Shown here: positions 1 to 12,086 of the stretch, in pieces
How positions within the stretch are numbered: position 1 is the first letter of the stretch
How the letters are laid out: each line of letters starts with the position of its first letter
Assembly: GCA_015832175.1 (NCBI GenBank)
Contig: WJXW01000007.1
Location: forward strand, 310,001-374,000
Direction of reading: 5' to 3'
Length of the DNA: 64,000 bases
DNA from: Paraphaeosphaeria minitans
Taxonomy: Eukaryota; Ascomycota; Dothideomycetes; Pleosporales; Didymosphaeriaceae
Program-made: the position numbers and the translations under genes
Notes under the pieces: generated by a model
The model's database searches: none
What the model was told of the DNA's origin: nothing
Seen by the model: the letters and a program-made list of their open reading frames with translations, nothing else

Positions 1-3000
1 GCGAAACCCAAGGGGTTGTAGACTTTACAGGCGAAGGCATTGAAGCCATTTCGGGGAGGGCGGGTTGGTTGCACCATGGTAGCTGAGTGAAGGGTCTGAT
101 GGCTTGCTTGACGATACGGATGATACTACCTACTGCAAGGTCTCGAAGTAGATATGAGAATTGAGATGTGTAGAGGCAGTTGTCTGCATACAGAGACCTG
201 GACCAACTGCTTGTCTTTATATCGACTCAAAGTTCCGTGATTCGCATTGCCCAAGAAACAATCTCTCCGAGCCGTCGTCATGATCGCCATTTTCATGGGC
301 TTTCATCATGGTCATTTTCTCTATGCACAGCCTTACTGCTCAAAATATGCCCACCTACGACAAGTCCATGATGAGACAGCCTACGGCCAGACCAAGACTT
401 CCGAGAAGCCGGTTAGCGCGCTACCAGCGTACAATGAGCCGTTTCAGGGTTGACGGTGTGGCTTTGTGTGGTTAGAGGTCTAGTGGAGTTTCCTACGCCC
501 GGCAAAGGTGATGCGCTTGAATGCGAAGTTCGCGGAGGGTTGTTTGGCCGGGGTAGATACCTATGCGAGATCGACAACGTCATGATATCTGGCCTAGTGC
601 GGATTATTAGCGAAGCCAAGAAGGAGGTAGGTAATAAAGTGACAACGGTCGGAACGTCTCTAGTTCCATGCTCACAACATACTCACCGACTTATTTGAAT
701 TCGGATGATTGCGCGACAGATTGATACGGGACGCTGCAAGACCATAATCTAACAAAGGTCATATTGGGAGTTCCAGGTAGGAGCAAATGCTGCATAACGC
801 GTCGCAAGCAAAAGAAGGGCGTGAGTCAGCTACCGTGCATGTGGACGTAGGTATCGACTAATTGAAGTGTTAATATCGTACCTGCAGTCCGGTCTGAAGC
901 AGCTTTCATGCGGGCAGTGCGAGGCTCGTGTCATCATTTGTGGTGGTTATGACCTGGATAGGATGTTCGTGCACGCTGCTGCGTCTTCTTGTTCTGCACT
1001 TGTTACAACAGCACCACGCGGGACGGGGCGTAAGCAACTTGATCTGGTGATGATCACGCTTGCAATCCAGCATAGTTCGGAACTCCATTGCCCCATGGCC
1101 TCGCCAACCCAGCATACCGAGAAACAAATACTGGAGATGTTCTTCTCTATGTACTTGCCGTAGGGCGACCCCACAATCATCGCGACCTTCTGATACGACC
1201 GAAAAAAATTATCGATTTTGCTATCACGCGCGTACGCCAGCGATGAGGCTCTGAAGCTCGCAGCCTCACCACGAGGATAAAAATAATGGGTCAGACAACG
1301 CAGAAAACCTTATTGACAGACATTAAGGGAAACGCGCATAACACTGATAGACCAGCAAAGGGCGAACTCTGATGTGATGCTTTTGGTCCCAAGGATAGCG
1401 GCCATCTTCGGGATGCTCGTCGGCGCAGGCATGCCCAGGGTGAAATTGCAATACTCACAGCACAAGGGCCACATCAATTCCAGGATGTACTTGCGCATCA
1501 GACCTTCGCGGACGCCCGGTTCCCGCCTCTCGTCGAGGTCATACGAGGAAGGGAAGCCTCTATTCTGAACAGCGTCGAATACAAGACGATACCCTTGGGA
1601 AAATATCCCAAGGCGCCTAGGGGTAATTTGGTTAGCATTCTCGCTGGTATACCAGAAGTGCTAGAAGAGGTAATTTATGTTGTTGTACAAATGATGCGCT
1701 CGCTCGCGCTGACATGACGATCACGTGCAGAAAGCTGGAAACGCAGCACAGACCTGCGCCGCAACAAATGAGAATATCCTAGCATGCCCAGGAACATCTT
1801 GGCATGCCCAGACACAGATGAACCTGCCGAAATACCCAATCTCCAGAGCTCTCACCTTGCTATTTTAGACTGTTGCCCTGTACACACGGCGTGCTGGCAG
1901 TTGTGGCAGTTGTCTTACCGCAAAAGGTGCTGACATCTTCTCAGTCCTCCTTGGTCACGTCCTCTGACGCCCTGCTTTACCTACCTACGCGCGTCGAATC
2001 GCTCGTTGGATACCCTACTTTTTCGGTTTGATACGTGAAGTCTCGGGTGCTACAACCATTGCATTCCCGGGAGGTACCGCAATGCTATGTCTGATACACA
2101 GTGGCAATGAAAGAAACAAAGAGTACCTCGCATTAGCGTTTGAAGCTTAGAACAGCCTTATTCCGTCATCTACCACTCAAGACTTCTTGAACAGCATCGT
2201 GCTCGACACAGCCGCAGAATTGAAACATGGGCGACCGAGGTTGAATGCTAGGTTTTTGAACATTGAGATTGCTTTGTCAGGGAAGAAGTGGTCACGCCAT
2301 GAAACGGTCTCCAGATCAAAGAGCCGAGGCTCTGGGGTCTTACGTACGGTACGACAATGGCAGGATGCCCCAAATCCCAGTCAATACCACATCGCAATCC
2401 TCAGTCTACCCGGTATATCGTTGGTGCGGTCTATTGTCGTAGACCAGGGCTTCGTCTGGCTAATTGCATTAGGCCCGTCGCCACTTTAACCGCCGGGCTT
2501 GCATACACTTTTTGCATAGGCTACCTGTTTTTGGCAACCTCATTCATTGGCAAGGGATTGTGCCTATTCCCATGCATGCGCGGGTCGTATCGGATGTGAA
2601 AGGGATATTTCAAGTCCTTTTGCCGTGTTTGCACGAGATAAGGACGCGTTGAAGGAGAGGTACAATAATCCCACGCATATTGTTGACCACATTCTGGAGT
2701 AGCGTGAAGGTTCCGAAGAAATAACGGTGAAAGAGCGTTTAGATGAACCTTCACGAAACATAGCTCGGCTTCGCACGGTCTTTTCCTATACTCGTGGCGA
2801 TGTGATATCGTAGCGCCTAGGTTGACACGGTACCAATGCAATATTGCCCCCGAATTATACCTATTGCAGGCATGTTCTGGTTCGGGAACCGCTTTCCATC
2901 ATCCCTTTCGTGCAAATAATTGATATCTTAGCGTAATCGTTGATCTGATAGGTAGGTAATGCTGCGGGAAACTATATACTGCCAGGGTAAATGCATACAC

Positions 3001-3306
3001 AGCACGTCCAACGCATCGTACAGTGGGGAGAGTACTTAGTATTGTACATACAGTAAGTTGGTACGTACGTACGTACAGGTATCGCGACACGTGCCTACAG
3101 GGCTCCGTACGTATTCATTATTTTATCGTCCTTTTCCATAAGCTACTTTCTAATTAGGCAATTGGATAGCTAAATCAGCACGTACTTACGTACTACGAAC
3201 TACGGAGCGTACCTTGTGCATTTCTTGGCGTCACGTACGTGCGTACGTACATGACCCCAGTAGGTACGGTACAGTACGCAGTACGCTACTTTGGCCGCAC
3301 TGCTTC
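1..3306. other. Gene-poor left end
   Basis: No open frame here has a recognisable domain, a signal peptide or a consistent exon chain. All frames are under about 107 codons and broken. From about 3060 to 3255 the sequence becomes rich in GTACGTAC-type palindromes, which belong to the upstream region of the next gene. Confidence 0.6.
3060..3255. repeat. GTACGTAC palindrome cluster
   Basis: Short self-complementary runs of CGTACGTAC and TACGTA recur at about 3062-3077, 3107-3113, 3180-3192 and 3232-3251. They lie about 50-250 bp upstream of the TATA-like box of the secreted-protein gene. TACGTA is a core that bZIP factors can bind; that link is inference. Confidence 0.6.
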
Positions 3307-3315
3307 ATATAAAAG
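3307..3315 (+). promoter_or_regulatory. TATA-like box of small secreted protein gene
   Basis: ATATAAAAG lies 94 bp upstream of the start codon at 3409. A pyrimidine/CAC-rich stretch follows before the ATG. The spacing suits a fungal TATA promoter with a short leader. Confidence 0.5.
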
Positions 3316-3408
3316 ACCTGTACCTTGTTATGAAGAAATTACTTTGCTCTGCACTCACCACAGTACCTCACACTCCTAGATCTGCGAACTTCCGTTTTTG
3401 TTTTTGAA

Positions 3409-4145
3409 ATGAAGGCCTTCATTTTCGCCGCTGCGCTCAGCAGCCTTGCATCCGCAACCCCACTAGCTCCCTGGGAACTATCCGCAACGCCTCCAGCGGA
3501 TACTGCATTCTACCAACTGCAAGCGAAAACGTGCGTTGCCTTCTAACACAGCCGCCCATACTTGATACCTTCTCACCGCCGAAACCAACTGACCACCTCA
3601 CAACACACAGCTCCAGCGCCCCCTCCGCCAACAACCAATACATCCAATACCCCAGCAACCCCTCCCAGTATCGATACCAACTCACCAAGCCCGGTGGAGA
3701 GAACGCTGGCACGCCCGCCAACTTTTTCCTGAAAAAGTACGAAGCGACAGGGACGTACGCTATCCACAACGGCGACGACACGCGACAGGTAGCTCTAGCG
3801 GGCGACGACTCGGCTCTCTTGTATCTCACGGACGCGACGAATCCGAGCGCGGGTAATATTCTCGGAGGGCAGTTGATGGAGTGGGCGACGTTTACTACCG
3901 AGGGCAACGTGCTGGGCGTTAAGGATGGGAGTGCGTTGACGAACCGGACGTTCGTGGCTGTCAGGGGCACGAGCGATTCGTGGTTCCTCGCGCTTTACGA
4001 TGGTGAGTTTACGCTGTTCTGGTGGTCGGTCTGGTTGAGTGACCTTTGTGCAGATGAACGATGGCTAATTGATCGATACGCAGGTGTGAGTACCTCGAAG
4101 GAGACGATCTATCCGATTACACTCAATCTTGTCAAGGTGGCCTAG
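3409..4145 (+). CDS. Small secreted protein, unknown family (3 exons)
   Basis: Predicted exons are 3409-3530, 3611-4002 and 4084-4145, giving 191 residues. Donors are GTGCGT and GTGAGT, both acceptors are CAG, and the phases agree. The first 17-20 residues (MKAFIFAAALSSLASATPLA) form a clear signal peptide. The mature part has no cysteine and is rich in Ala, Thr, Asn and Tyr, with alternating strand-like segments (ALLYLTDATN, TFVAVRG, PITLNLVKVA) that suggest a beta-rich extracellular or cell-wall protein. I do not recognise the family; it is only loosely similar in style to PhiA-type fungal wall proteins. The start follows a TATA-like box and sits immediately before the signal peptide. Confidence 0.75.
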
Positions 4146-6003
4146 ATGGTGGCTGAGAAGCGATGAAAGAGGTGCGATATAGGCGTGTGGTCGGGTCTGA
4201 GCTCTCGTAAAGTTAAAAAGAGGTTGTACCCTCATATTGCCCAGCTCAAACGATCAATCATAGCTTTTCATCTATCGCACATGCTCTAGTAGATTGTTTG
4301 ATGCCCCCGGCTATGTCATGATATTGGTCGCTGCGTCTCCAGCGTCGCAAACTTTAGTCTCGGATTTGACATCACGGGCACCATTTGCAAAGACTGGTAG
4401 AATTCCGGAATCGAAGCCATATGGTTTAAAAAGCGGTACGAACAAGCTGGGGCTCCCCAGAGTATTGTGCTCCGCTGGCTACGTGTAAAGTCGTTGAAAC
4501 CGGAGACGACAAAGTCTCGATGCACCGTTCCACGTCCTGATGGCGACATTTTAGGTAATATTTCTGCAGAGTTTCGCGACTTCGGACGTTCAACGAGAAT
4601 CAGCGGATTGCAAGAAGGAAGTCGTCATGTGCATTGAGCAATTGATATTCGCACCGATGTGGGGCTACACTCTGGTGTCCGAAATTTAGCTCCGAGAATT
4701 GACCGTTACAGATTCTGAGAATCCCACACGCTGGGTTGAGCGGGAAAATCCCAGGCTGCAGGTACGTAGCACGGGTATGGGTCCGGGGTACTCTACATCA
4801 CGTGAGCAGAGGCTGAGGGGCAGCCCTGGGTCTGTTCACATTACATATTGGGGCTGCCATACTGACTCGAAGTTACGTAAAGATCGAATACGACATGCGA
4901 TGCCGTGCATGATTAGAACATGGTGTTGAGAGGGCGCAGCGCTCGATGCCGTCAACGGCATTTTGGGGCCGGTCCGTGCGCGAGGTTCTGGCTGGCGATG
5001 CAGCAGGAGGACGAAACGAAACAAATCGAAACGAAACGAAACAAATTGACAGCGGAATCCCCTCAGCACCCGAAATAACATCGCAGGTTGCTGTCCCAAT
5101 CACGAAGAAACCGGCAGCTTTCATTCCGCTAAACCGTGGCGCGGCCCACTGTGCCTCACATGAATGTGGGCTTGAGTCGGGATACACGCTTCCGCGTTAT
5201 AAGACGAACCATCCTTCACCGCGTGGCCTAGGAACAAGGTACGCCTGAAAATCCGGGGAGTATTTTCGAATGCTGGTTGCGAACGGCCCACGGCACAGGT
5301 TGCGTTCGCTTGGTCCTGGTTCCTGCGTTCTTCCCTTGCTTCCCACCATCTGGATCGTTGAGGCGCAAGAAAGCCGGGTAGCAACCACCCCGTCAGGCTA
5401 GTTCTTTGAGGGGAGCCGCAAACAGCTACTCGGAACAGTTCGCAGCAGCCCGATCTATGATAGCCAGTATAGCTTGTGCTAATAAGTTTCGTGTCTTCTC
5501 AAAACCTGCGCCACTGCATCAGGCAGGCAGAGAGTTCCTAATCAGACTTAGGTGGACGCCAGCCACCTACCTAGCCACCTAGCTACCCAGCCGTGTGAGC
5601 ATTTGGTGTGGTTCTGCACGAAATCTCGAACATACCGTCTCGGTGCCAAAAAAAGCGTCTGACTAGAAAGCTTATCAACCAGCATGCCAATGAAGACTCA
5701 CTTCTGAGGTATTTTAGGAGCCGTGCTATCCCACTTCGAGATCTAGCGGCTCCCGTAGTCATCACCTAAAGTCTAGCGCTGCCTTTGACATCAGCACCAG
5801 CGCGACTTTTCTGCAGCAAATGTTCGGGTACCAAAGTATCCGACGGTTCTCTGGCGCAGGGTGGTAAGAACCGTTGCTCGCGGGGTCATCGGCTCATGAT
5901 GTGTTACAGCGGTGTTGTCAGACCCTATGGGTTGCTAGGCGATGCAACGCTTTTGTTCGTTTGCGGATGCTTGATCTGGGTCCGGCCCATTTGCTCAGCA
6001 TTC
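4146..6003. other. Intergenic, no gene seen
   Basis: No exon chain or domain is supported. A GAAAC pentanucleotide repeat lies near 5012-5045, and an ACCTACCTAGCC-type run near 5561-5587. Confidence 0.55.
5012..5045. repeat. Imperfect (CGAAA/GAAAC)n microsatellite
   Basis: About six imperfect 5-bp units of ACGAA/ACAAA lie in non-coding DNA. Confidence 0.7.
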
Positions 6004-6010
6004 TATATAA
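6004..6010 (+). promoter_or_regulatory. TATA box of Rds1/LsdA-like gene
   Basis: TATATAA lies 156 bp upstream of the ATG at 6166. A CA/CT-rich leader follows, as is common for strongly expressed fungal genes. Confidence 0.5.
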
Positions 6011-6165
6011 CACGATGGATTCTCCTCGTTCACTGAAGCATCACAGCAGCATTCACTTCGCATTTAGCAGTAGACATCAGCACTACTCATCAGCACTACA
6101 CTCTCGCTGTTTCATAACGACCCCTCGCACCACCTATCAACCACAGCACATCCACACCAACTATC

Positions 6166-7278
6166 ATGCGTTCTACTCTCCTCTTCGGCGCCGCAGCCCT
6201 TGCTGCTTCCACATTCGCTAGCCCAATCATCAAGCGAGGCGACCAGGATCAGGACGACCATCACGATGGAGGTCATGAAAACCAAGGAGACTTCTCGTTC
6301 CCCCTCTCTGACGGCTTCCCCAACCCGAGCCCCGACCAGATCAAGGACATCCAAAACCGGGCTCATGGAACACTTCCCAACACTCCTCTTCCAACTGGTC
6401 TCAGCGAGGACGGCATTACGAACTTCAAACTGATCGCTTTCAACGAGATCTTCGAGGTGGCCTTCTTCAACGAACTAGTCCAAAACATCACCAACGAGGT
6501 CGAAGGCTACAGGTTCGGGAAGGACAAGGACCAGGTTCTGAAAGATCTCAACGTCATCGTTGCCGTCGAGGAGCTCCACGCTCTCGGTGCCAACGCCATC
6601 CTCCAGGCCAACAAGCAAGACCCCATCCAGCCCTGCAAGTACAGCTTCCCTGTCTCGGACTTTGAGAGCGCCATCGGCCTCGCCGCTACCTTCACCGACG
6701 TTGTCCTCGGCACGCTCCAGGATGTAAACGATATCTTCGCCCAGAACACCGAGAATGGTCCCGTGCGTCTCATCTCCTCGGTCATTGGCAACGAAGGCGA
6801 ACAGGAAGGCCTCTTCCGAATCATCCAGAAGAAGACCACGCCTGCACAGCCCTTCCTCACTACCGGCACCCGCGATTTCGCCTTCACCGCCATCCAAGGC
6901 TTCGTCGTGCCCGGCAGCTGCCCCAACATCGAAGACATCCCACTCAAGACCTTTAAACCCCTCAACGTCGTCAGCCAGAACATCCAGCCCAAGGACCAGG
7001 AGCTCCAGTTCAGCTTCGATATTTCTGCTGTCGATGTCGATATTGACTCGCTTTCTTTGGTCTTGATCAGTGGTCAGAACGCGCCGATCGTTGAGAAGCT
7101 CGAGAACATCGAGGTTGAGGATGGTGTTGCTACTTTTACGGCTGAGTTTCCCTTCGAAAAATTCTTGCTGCACGGTCTGACCATTGCCGCTGTCACGCAC
7201 TACGCGGAGTCTTTCGATAGCGCGGATGATGTCGCAAAGCAGACCATCTTCGCCCCTGGCCTCATCGAGGTCAACTAG
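6166..7278 (+). CDS. Rds1/LsdA-like secreted ferritin-fold protein
   Basis: A single exon of 370 residues. Residues 1-18 are a signal peptide (MRSTLLFGAAALAASTFA), followed by a likely Kex2-type KR site at 24-25 and an acidic, His-rich stretch (DQDDHHDGGH). The body resembles the fungal stress-response Rds1 / late sexual development LsdA family, which has a ferritin-like helical domain. The helical part runs from about residue 55 to 190, with segments such as NFKLIAFNEIFEVAFFNELV and VEELHALGANAIL. The C-terminal 130 residues are strand-like. The family responds to nutrient state or sexual development in other fungi; the molecular function is not established. Codon use is strongly C-ending, which fits high expression. 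The long opposite-strand frame over this gene is a shadow. Confidence 0.85.
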   Translation: MRSTLLFGAAALAASTFASPIIKRGDQDQDDHHDGGHENQGDFSFPLSDGFPNPSPDQIKDIQNRAHGTLPNTPLPTGLSEDGITNFKLIAFNEIFEVAFFNELVQNITNEVEGYRFGKDKDQVLKDLNVIVAVEELHALGANAILQANKQDPIQPCKYSFPVSDFESAIGLAATFTDVVLGTLQDVNDIFAQNTENGPVRLISSVIGNEGEQEGLFRIIQKKTTPAQPFLTTGTRDFAFTAIQGFVVPGSCPNIEDIPLKTFKPLNVVSQNIQPKDQELQFSFDISAVDVDIDSLSLVLISGQNAPIVEKLENIEVEDGVATFTAEFPFEKFLLHGLTIAAVTHYAESFDSADDVAKQTIFAPGLIEVN

Positions 7279-7902
7279 AGAGCTCCGAAAAGTTCGTGCC
7301 GTGAGTTTGGGCATTTATTCGTTTCCTTTCTTTATGATTTGTCTTTAGCATGGCTCTTTTCATACCCACTATAACTAGCCGTAATAATAATGTTTCTACA
7401 CATCATACGCATCTCACTATGTCCGCCTTGAATGTGCCAACTTTTGCCACATTATGTCAGTGAATCGGTGCCCACCAGTGCCTTGGCTCGATGAACATCC
7501 ACTTCATGCCCAAGAGTTTAAAGCTGTTAGTCGCTTTCACAAAAGCGACCCTATCTCTTGGCTGCTCAGCATCCATCTTGGTATTCTCAATCGCGCTGCC
7601 GGCAAAGATGGTTGTTCCTTTGTGTGGCGGATATCTGGTTGGGGAAGGATAAATAGATAGACCCCCAATCTAAAAACCATGGCGATGTGGAACGTCCGCT
7701 CCCCCACCAAACACTGATAGGTGGGTGCAATCAATAGATCTGCAGTGCTGGGGCAGGAACTTCTGGTTTTGGCAGACGGATACATGGCTGGTCTGTCTGG
7801 AAATACCTGCGCCATCGCCTTCACCCAAGTTTTCGAAATTCCACCCATCCAGCCCGTTCTCTGCAAACTCGCAACTGCAAATCCACTGACTGAATTCCCA
7901 AG
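7279..7902. other. Intergenic, no gene seen
   Basis: This holds the 3' flank of the Rds1/LsdA-like gene and the upstream region of the DUF1996 gene. No further signal is supported. Confidence 0.55.
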
Positions 7903-9244
7903 ATGAATTGGAAACTCTGTCTCCTAACGGCCAGCGTTGCGCAAGCCGCGCTGCGCTTTGGTTGCTCAACAGTCTCAGTCCAGAGGCTCGATCCGCTTGT
8001 CCAGCCTGGGGCGAACCCTTCATCACATGTTCACCAGGTGATTCCTCACTCAACACCCCCTTCACAGCTCTGATACTTTTTTCAGATCGTTGGAGGTAAT
8101 GCCTTCGCACCAACGATGAAGGGCGACATTGGCGAGCAAGCAAACTGCACGACGTGCGTGTATACCGAGGACTTCAGGTATCCGGTCATCCTTGCTTATG
8201 ATGCAAAGAGTCTATACTGAGCCGTCGTAGTAACTACTGGACCGCGGTGATGTACTTCCGACACCAGAATGGCAGTTACAAGCGCGTACCACAATACCCG
8301 AACGCGCAACTTGGGTACGAAGGGTGCGTCTTTAGTAGACTTTTCAAAGTAGGTAGCGTTGCTGACTGCCATCTTTCCAGGCAAAACGACGCCAATATTA
8401 AAGGCGGTATGACGATATACTACACCGAGAAAGACTTTTCCAGCGACGGGAACGATTACATCACGGGTTTCGCACCGGTGCGTCGACCCGCACGCACCGC
8501 ACTGAAACAATTGCTGATGTTCTTTTGGTGCAGGGCTTCCGCATGACTGTAGGCAGTCCCACGGTGAACAACAAGACGAACGAGACGAACCCTGGACTGG
8601 CGTACACATGCCTGCAGTCAATACTAACGCGCGGATCGGAAACGCCAGATTTTCCAAAGAAGCCTTGTCCGGCGGGTATCATGGTATGTCTGCCCACCAC
8701 GTAGAGGTGAGATGAGAAGCTCACCGGCACCTCAGGCCATCCACCACTTCCCCGCCTGTTGGGACGGCAAGAGCCTCGACTCCCCAGGTACGTTGCACCC
8801 TATCATCGCCTCCACCCTACTCACCCCTCAGACCACCAATCCCACATGTTCTCCACAACACGAGGCCACTTCCTCGAGGCGGGGCCTTGCCCCGCCTCCC
8901 ACCCCGTCCGCGTGCCCCAGGTCGCCTACGAAACAATGTGGAACACGACGGCCTTCGCGGATATGTGGCCGTCGGATGGGACGCAGCCGTTTGTTTGGAG
9001 CTTCATGGGGAACGGGTACGGGACGCATGCAGACTATTTGTTTGGGTGGAAGGGGGACAGCTTGCAGCGCGCGATTAACGATACGTGTATGTTCCATGGG
9101 TGTGGGAGTCCGGGGGTGCAGGGGGTACTGAAGACGCAGACGGTGGAGGAGATGAATAGGTGTCAGGCGGAGAGAGTGGTCGAGGAGGATGTTGATGGGT
9201 GGTTGGAGGAGTTACCGGGGATGGGATTGGAAAGTGTTGTGTAA
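7903..9244 (+). CDS. DUF1996 secreted protein (7 exons)
   Basis: Predicted exons are 7903-8037, 8086-8177, 8231-8323, 8381-8477, 8534-8683, 8736-8787 and 8832-9244, giving 343 residues with phases closing at every junction. A short signal peptide (MNWKLCLLTASVAQA) leads straight into the DUF1996 signature: FGCSTVSVQRLDPLVQPG, HVHQIVGGNAF, CTTCVYTEDFSNYW and YKRVPQ. Later parts of the domain follow in order (YYTEKDF, GFRMTVGSP, HFPACWDG, DHQSHM, HADYLFGW). Conserved Cys, His and Trp residues are kept. DUF1996 proteins are secreted by many ascomycetes and their function is unknown. Exon 1 to exon 2 recreates the family motif HQ-IVGG exactly, which supports the first intron. Confidence 0.9.
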
Positions 9245-10505
9245 GGAGACTGGGAGGTAGACATGATGGTATGTGCGTTTACTGACGTAGGTATTGCTGG
9301 GATTATAGGTACTAGAATTAGTCAGGAAGCAGTTCGCTACTCTTACTCACTGTTTTCGCGCTCCCGCGTCTCAGTCGATGCACCCTTTTCGAACACCTTT
9401 CCTCCACTCTTTGTGCAGCCTCGGCTCCGATCGTGGTCTCATGATTTGAACTTCCACGCTGCGACCTTGTTTGCGAAGAGGTTGTCAATTTCTTCCAGTT
9501 TTGCCCGAGAATCGGGACAGATACATGACAGAAGCTTCCTGCAAGCTTCCTTGCTACACGATTACCCAGCAATCAAGCTGAACGGTGAAATTACTGGTAT
9601 TTAACGCACGGAGCCTGGCAGATGAAGTCTTAGCGACGATGCTGTAAGAAATCGGACCATGCGTGCCAGCGTATGAAGGAGATGATGAAACTGAGCCAGG
9701 CCTAGGCGTAGTTCGTAGACGTAGTTCATAGACGAACCTTGCTTCATGGCATCGCGGATGCCGAGAAGGATGAGGAAGGCGAAATATGCGGCCGTGTCCC
9801 AGAGGTATATTGTGCGCCGGCCGAACTACACGGAAAGAAACCAGCAGCCAATGTTCGCGACCAGATTGGGGCAAGGGTTGATTAGGTTGAGCTGGAAACT
9901 GAAATCGTTGGATGTGTCAGTCTCTGCAGATACTCGCAGTGCACATGATGAACCTCATGGAAGAGTACTCACGCTACAAGAAGAACGTCGCCTGCTTAGC
10001 GATCCATGTCAACCGGCCACCACGCTGTCTCTCATCGTAGATTGAACACTGCATCTGGTGGCCAGCAGGCTTTGTTGCACCACTGACATTATGGCATTCA
10101 GTCAATGCCAACCGTGAGATGCTCTTGGCACCCGTCTTGCAGGTGCAGATCCGACACCTATCCTGGGACCAAGCTGTGTCTGCGGGAGCAGTTGACACCA
10201 AACCGATGGAGTTCGATAGGGCCAACCATGTCGCCTGCTTTTTGGGCTGGGGACCGATGGGGAGCCTGGCTCTTCTGCAGTATCTTGTCTACATCTGTGT
10301 ATGTGTACGCTGAGTACATTAGGGTGCGCTCAATGCAACTAATGCGCCAGCGTGGACTAAGCACACGATGCGCTCAGTGCGCCGAACCCTAAGCATAGAC
10401 GTTCACTCTTGCCCACTGCAATGCACTCGCCATCATCGTAAAGGCAGTGCCTACAATACTGTACATTCTACAAGCATATTACACAAAGTGGTGTACATTC
10501 ATATT
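9245..10505. other. Intergenic, no gene seen
   Basis: No coding chain is supported between the DUF1996 gene and the 3' end of the MSS51 gene. Confidence 0.5.
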
Positions 10506-12086
10506 CTACGCAGTGCGCTCGCTGTGCACCTCCTCTTCCGTCTTCTTCTCGGTCGCCTCGTACCGCTTTCCTCTGAACGCATACAGGCCAAAGTTGCTGC
10601 ACGTTGCGTCATGCGGATCGAGGTCATTCAGGTCCCACCTCAAGCTTCTGAAGACGTTCACTCCAGGTTCGAGTAACATGTCCATCTCGTTACCGTAGCG
10701 TTTCTGCAGGAACCCAACATCCTGTTCTAGGTCGCTCGGCGAGTAGGCCGTGGCGATGATTGGGACTTTGGTCTCCAAAAGTAGCGGTATCGTTTCCTCC
10801 CACTCATGCAGTGAGGCCGGGTTTCCGAAGCCCGGATGGAAGCACACGAAGCAGTCAAAGTACGGGTCATTAGGATAGAAGTGGCCCGTCTTGTGCATGG
10901 TGTGGTAGTACTCTACGTAGGTACTGATTTTCATGGCGTTGGAAATACGGTCTTCAATCACGGCACCGAAGGGGTTATTTGCCGTGCGTTCAGGAAGCGG
11001 GAGCTCTTTCTCGCGGTTTGCCATGCTTTCCGGGCCGATGAAGTGTAGGGAGAATTGTACACGGTGAAAAAGGTACGCAAGCTGCATCCAGGTGTCTCGC
11101 GGAAGAGAAGATTCGGCTCGTGCGCCGAGGATAAAGAGACGTACTGAGGGCGGGGCGAGACGGGCATTCTTCCAGGAGTCACCTCCACCGCTTCTTGGCG
11201 GGTGGAGGGAATGGCGCAGAGCTATACATGTCAGACATGATGATATGGAGGAATCTGAGTACATACCACCGAAGCTTTTCAGACCCTCAGGCGTCATACG
11301 TCCACCTTTGCGGATGTTGTACGGGCTCAGCTCATTGATGACACTGGCGATGGTCATGGGGTACGTCAAGAGCTTGGTGGCCTGGCGCATCTCGCGGTCC
11401 TTGTTCAGCGCATCGTAGTCGCGGGTGTACAGATATGTGTCCCAGCTGCTCATGTTGGTTAGGATTTCTTCAATCTGCGGCTCCGCGAACTGGAACTCCT
11501 TGAAGAACCGGCCACTGTGCAGATCATGGTCATCCTCGTTTGACTGCCGCAATAGATCGCACACGTCCAAATGGTTCTCGTAGTCGTCTGCCCAGTGCTC
11601 CTCGCAGCAGTAGACGGGGATTCCGCAGTCGGGACACTCAAAGTCGACGTGGGCGGGCGGCGTGCCGTCCGAGTTCTTGCGCGCCTCGTGATCATCGGGG
11701 TTGTTGGGGGCCCTGGTAGGCTTGTGGTCGGGATGCGGGCAGTAGGCGTGTTGTCGCATGTATGCTGCGCGCTTGCGGATCGCAGGAATCGGCGAGTGCG
11801 TGAACGAGTGGAAGAGGTTGTCCTCGGTCAGGACCATCTTCCGGTGGTGGCCCTCTGGGTCGACATATTCGTACGGCTCGAAAGCGCCCTGGAAGTTGCG
11901 GTTCGGCGTGGTCGAGATGGACCGTTTTGGCAGCGAGAGCTTAGGTGGTGCGGGAGCTTTGCAGGTGGAGTGATTTCGTTGGGAGAAACCCTGGGGGGCG
12001 ATGCGCAGCGCAGACGAGGGTCGCAACTGCGGCCGGGCGGCTTTGATGAGCGAGAGGCACCTGTTGCAGGTGTAGGAGGGCCGCAT
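10506..12086 (-). CDS. Mss51-like mitochondrial zinc-finger protein
   Basis: The family acts in mitochondria on COX1 mRNA translation and Cox1 assembly. The predicted product is 511 residues if translation starts at 12086 (MRPSYTCNRCLSLI); in-frame codons continue upstream to 12203, so the N-terminus is uncertain. An Arg/Ser-rich presequence-like region precedes a Cys-rich MYND/Mss51-type zinc finger (CPHPDH, then CPDCGIPVYCCEEHW, then a late DVC). The C-terminal Mss51 domain follows (SLHFIGPE, CFHPGFG, ATAYSPSDL). An intron at 11222-11266 (GTATGT...TATAG) is 45 bp with no stop, so it leaves the frame open. Removing it restores SFG-ALRHSLHPP, which fits the family. Confidence 0.85.
   Translation of the reverse strand: MRPSYTCNRCLSLIKAARPQLRPSSALRIAPQGFSQRNHSTCKAPAPPKLSLPKRSISTTPNRNFQGAFEPYEYVDPEGHHRKMVLTEDNLFHSFTHSPIPAIRKRAAYMRQHAYCPHPDHKPTRAPNNPDDHEARKNSDGTPPAHVDFECPDCGIPVYCCEEHWADDYENHLDVCDLLRQSNEDDHDLHSGRFFKEFQFAEPQIEEILTNMSSWDTYLYTRDYDALNKDREMRQATKLLTYPMTIASVINELSPYNIRKGGRMTPEGLKSFGGMYSDSSISSCLTCIALRHSLHPPRSGGGDSWKNARLAPPSVRLFILGARAESSLPRDTWMQLAYLFHRVQFSLHFIGPESMANREKELPLPERTANNPFGAVIEDRISNAMKISTYVEYYHTMHKTGHFYPNDPYFDCFVCFHPGFGNPASLHEWEETIPLLLETKVPIIATAYSPSDLEQDVGFLQKRYGNEMDMLLEPGVNVFRSLRWDLNDLDPHDATCSNFGLYAFRGKRYEATEKKTEEEVHSERTA
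11222..11266 (-). other. 45-bp stop-free intron in Mss51-like gene
   Basis: Donor GTATGT and acceptor TATAG. The length is a multiple of three with no in-frame stop, so an ORF search reads through it and retention would insert 15 residues. Confidence 0.7.

Noticed and set aside
1..3300. RIP-mutated transposon
   Set aside because: No strong AT bias, no terminal repeats and no transposase-like frame could be seen.
6475..7314. 279-codon reverse frame
   Set aside because: A shadow antisense to the Rds1/LsdA-like gene, whose protein has a signal peptide and family similarity.
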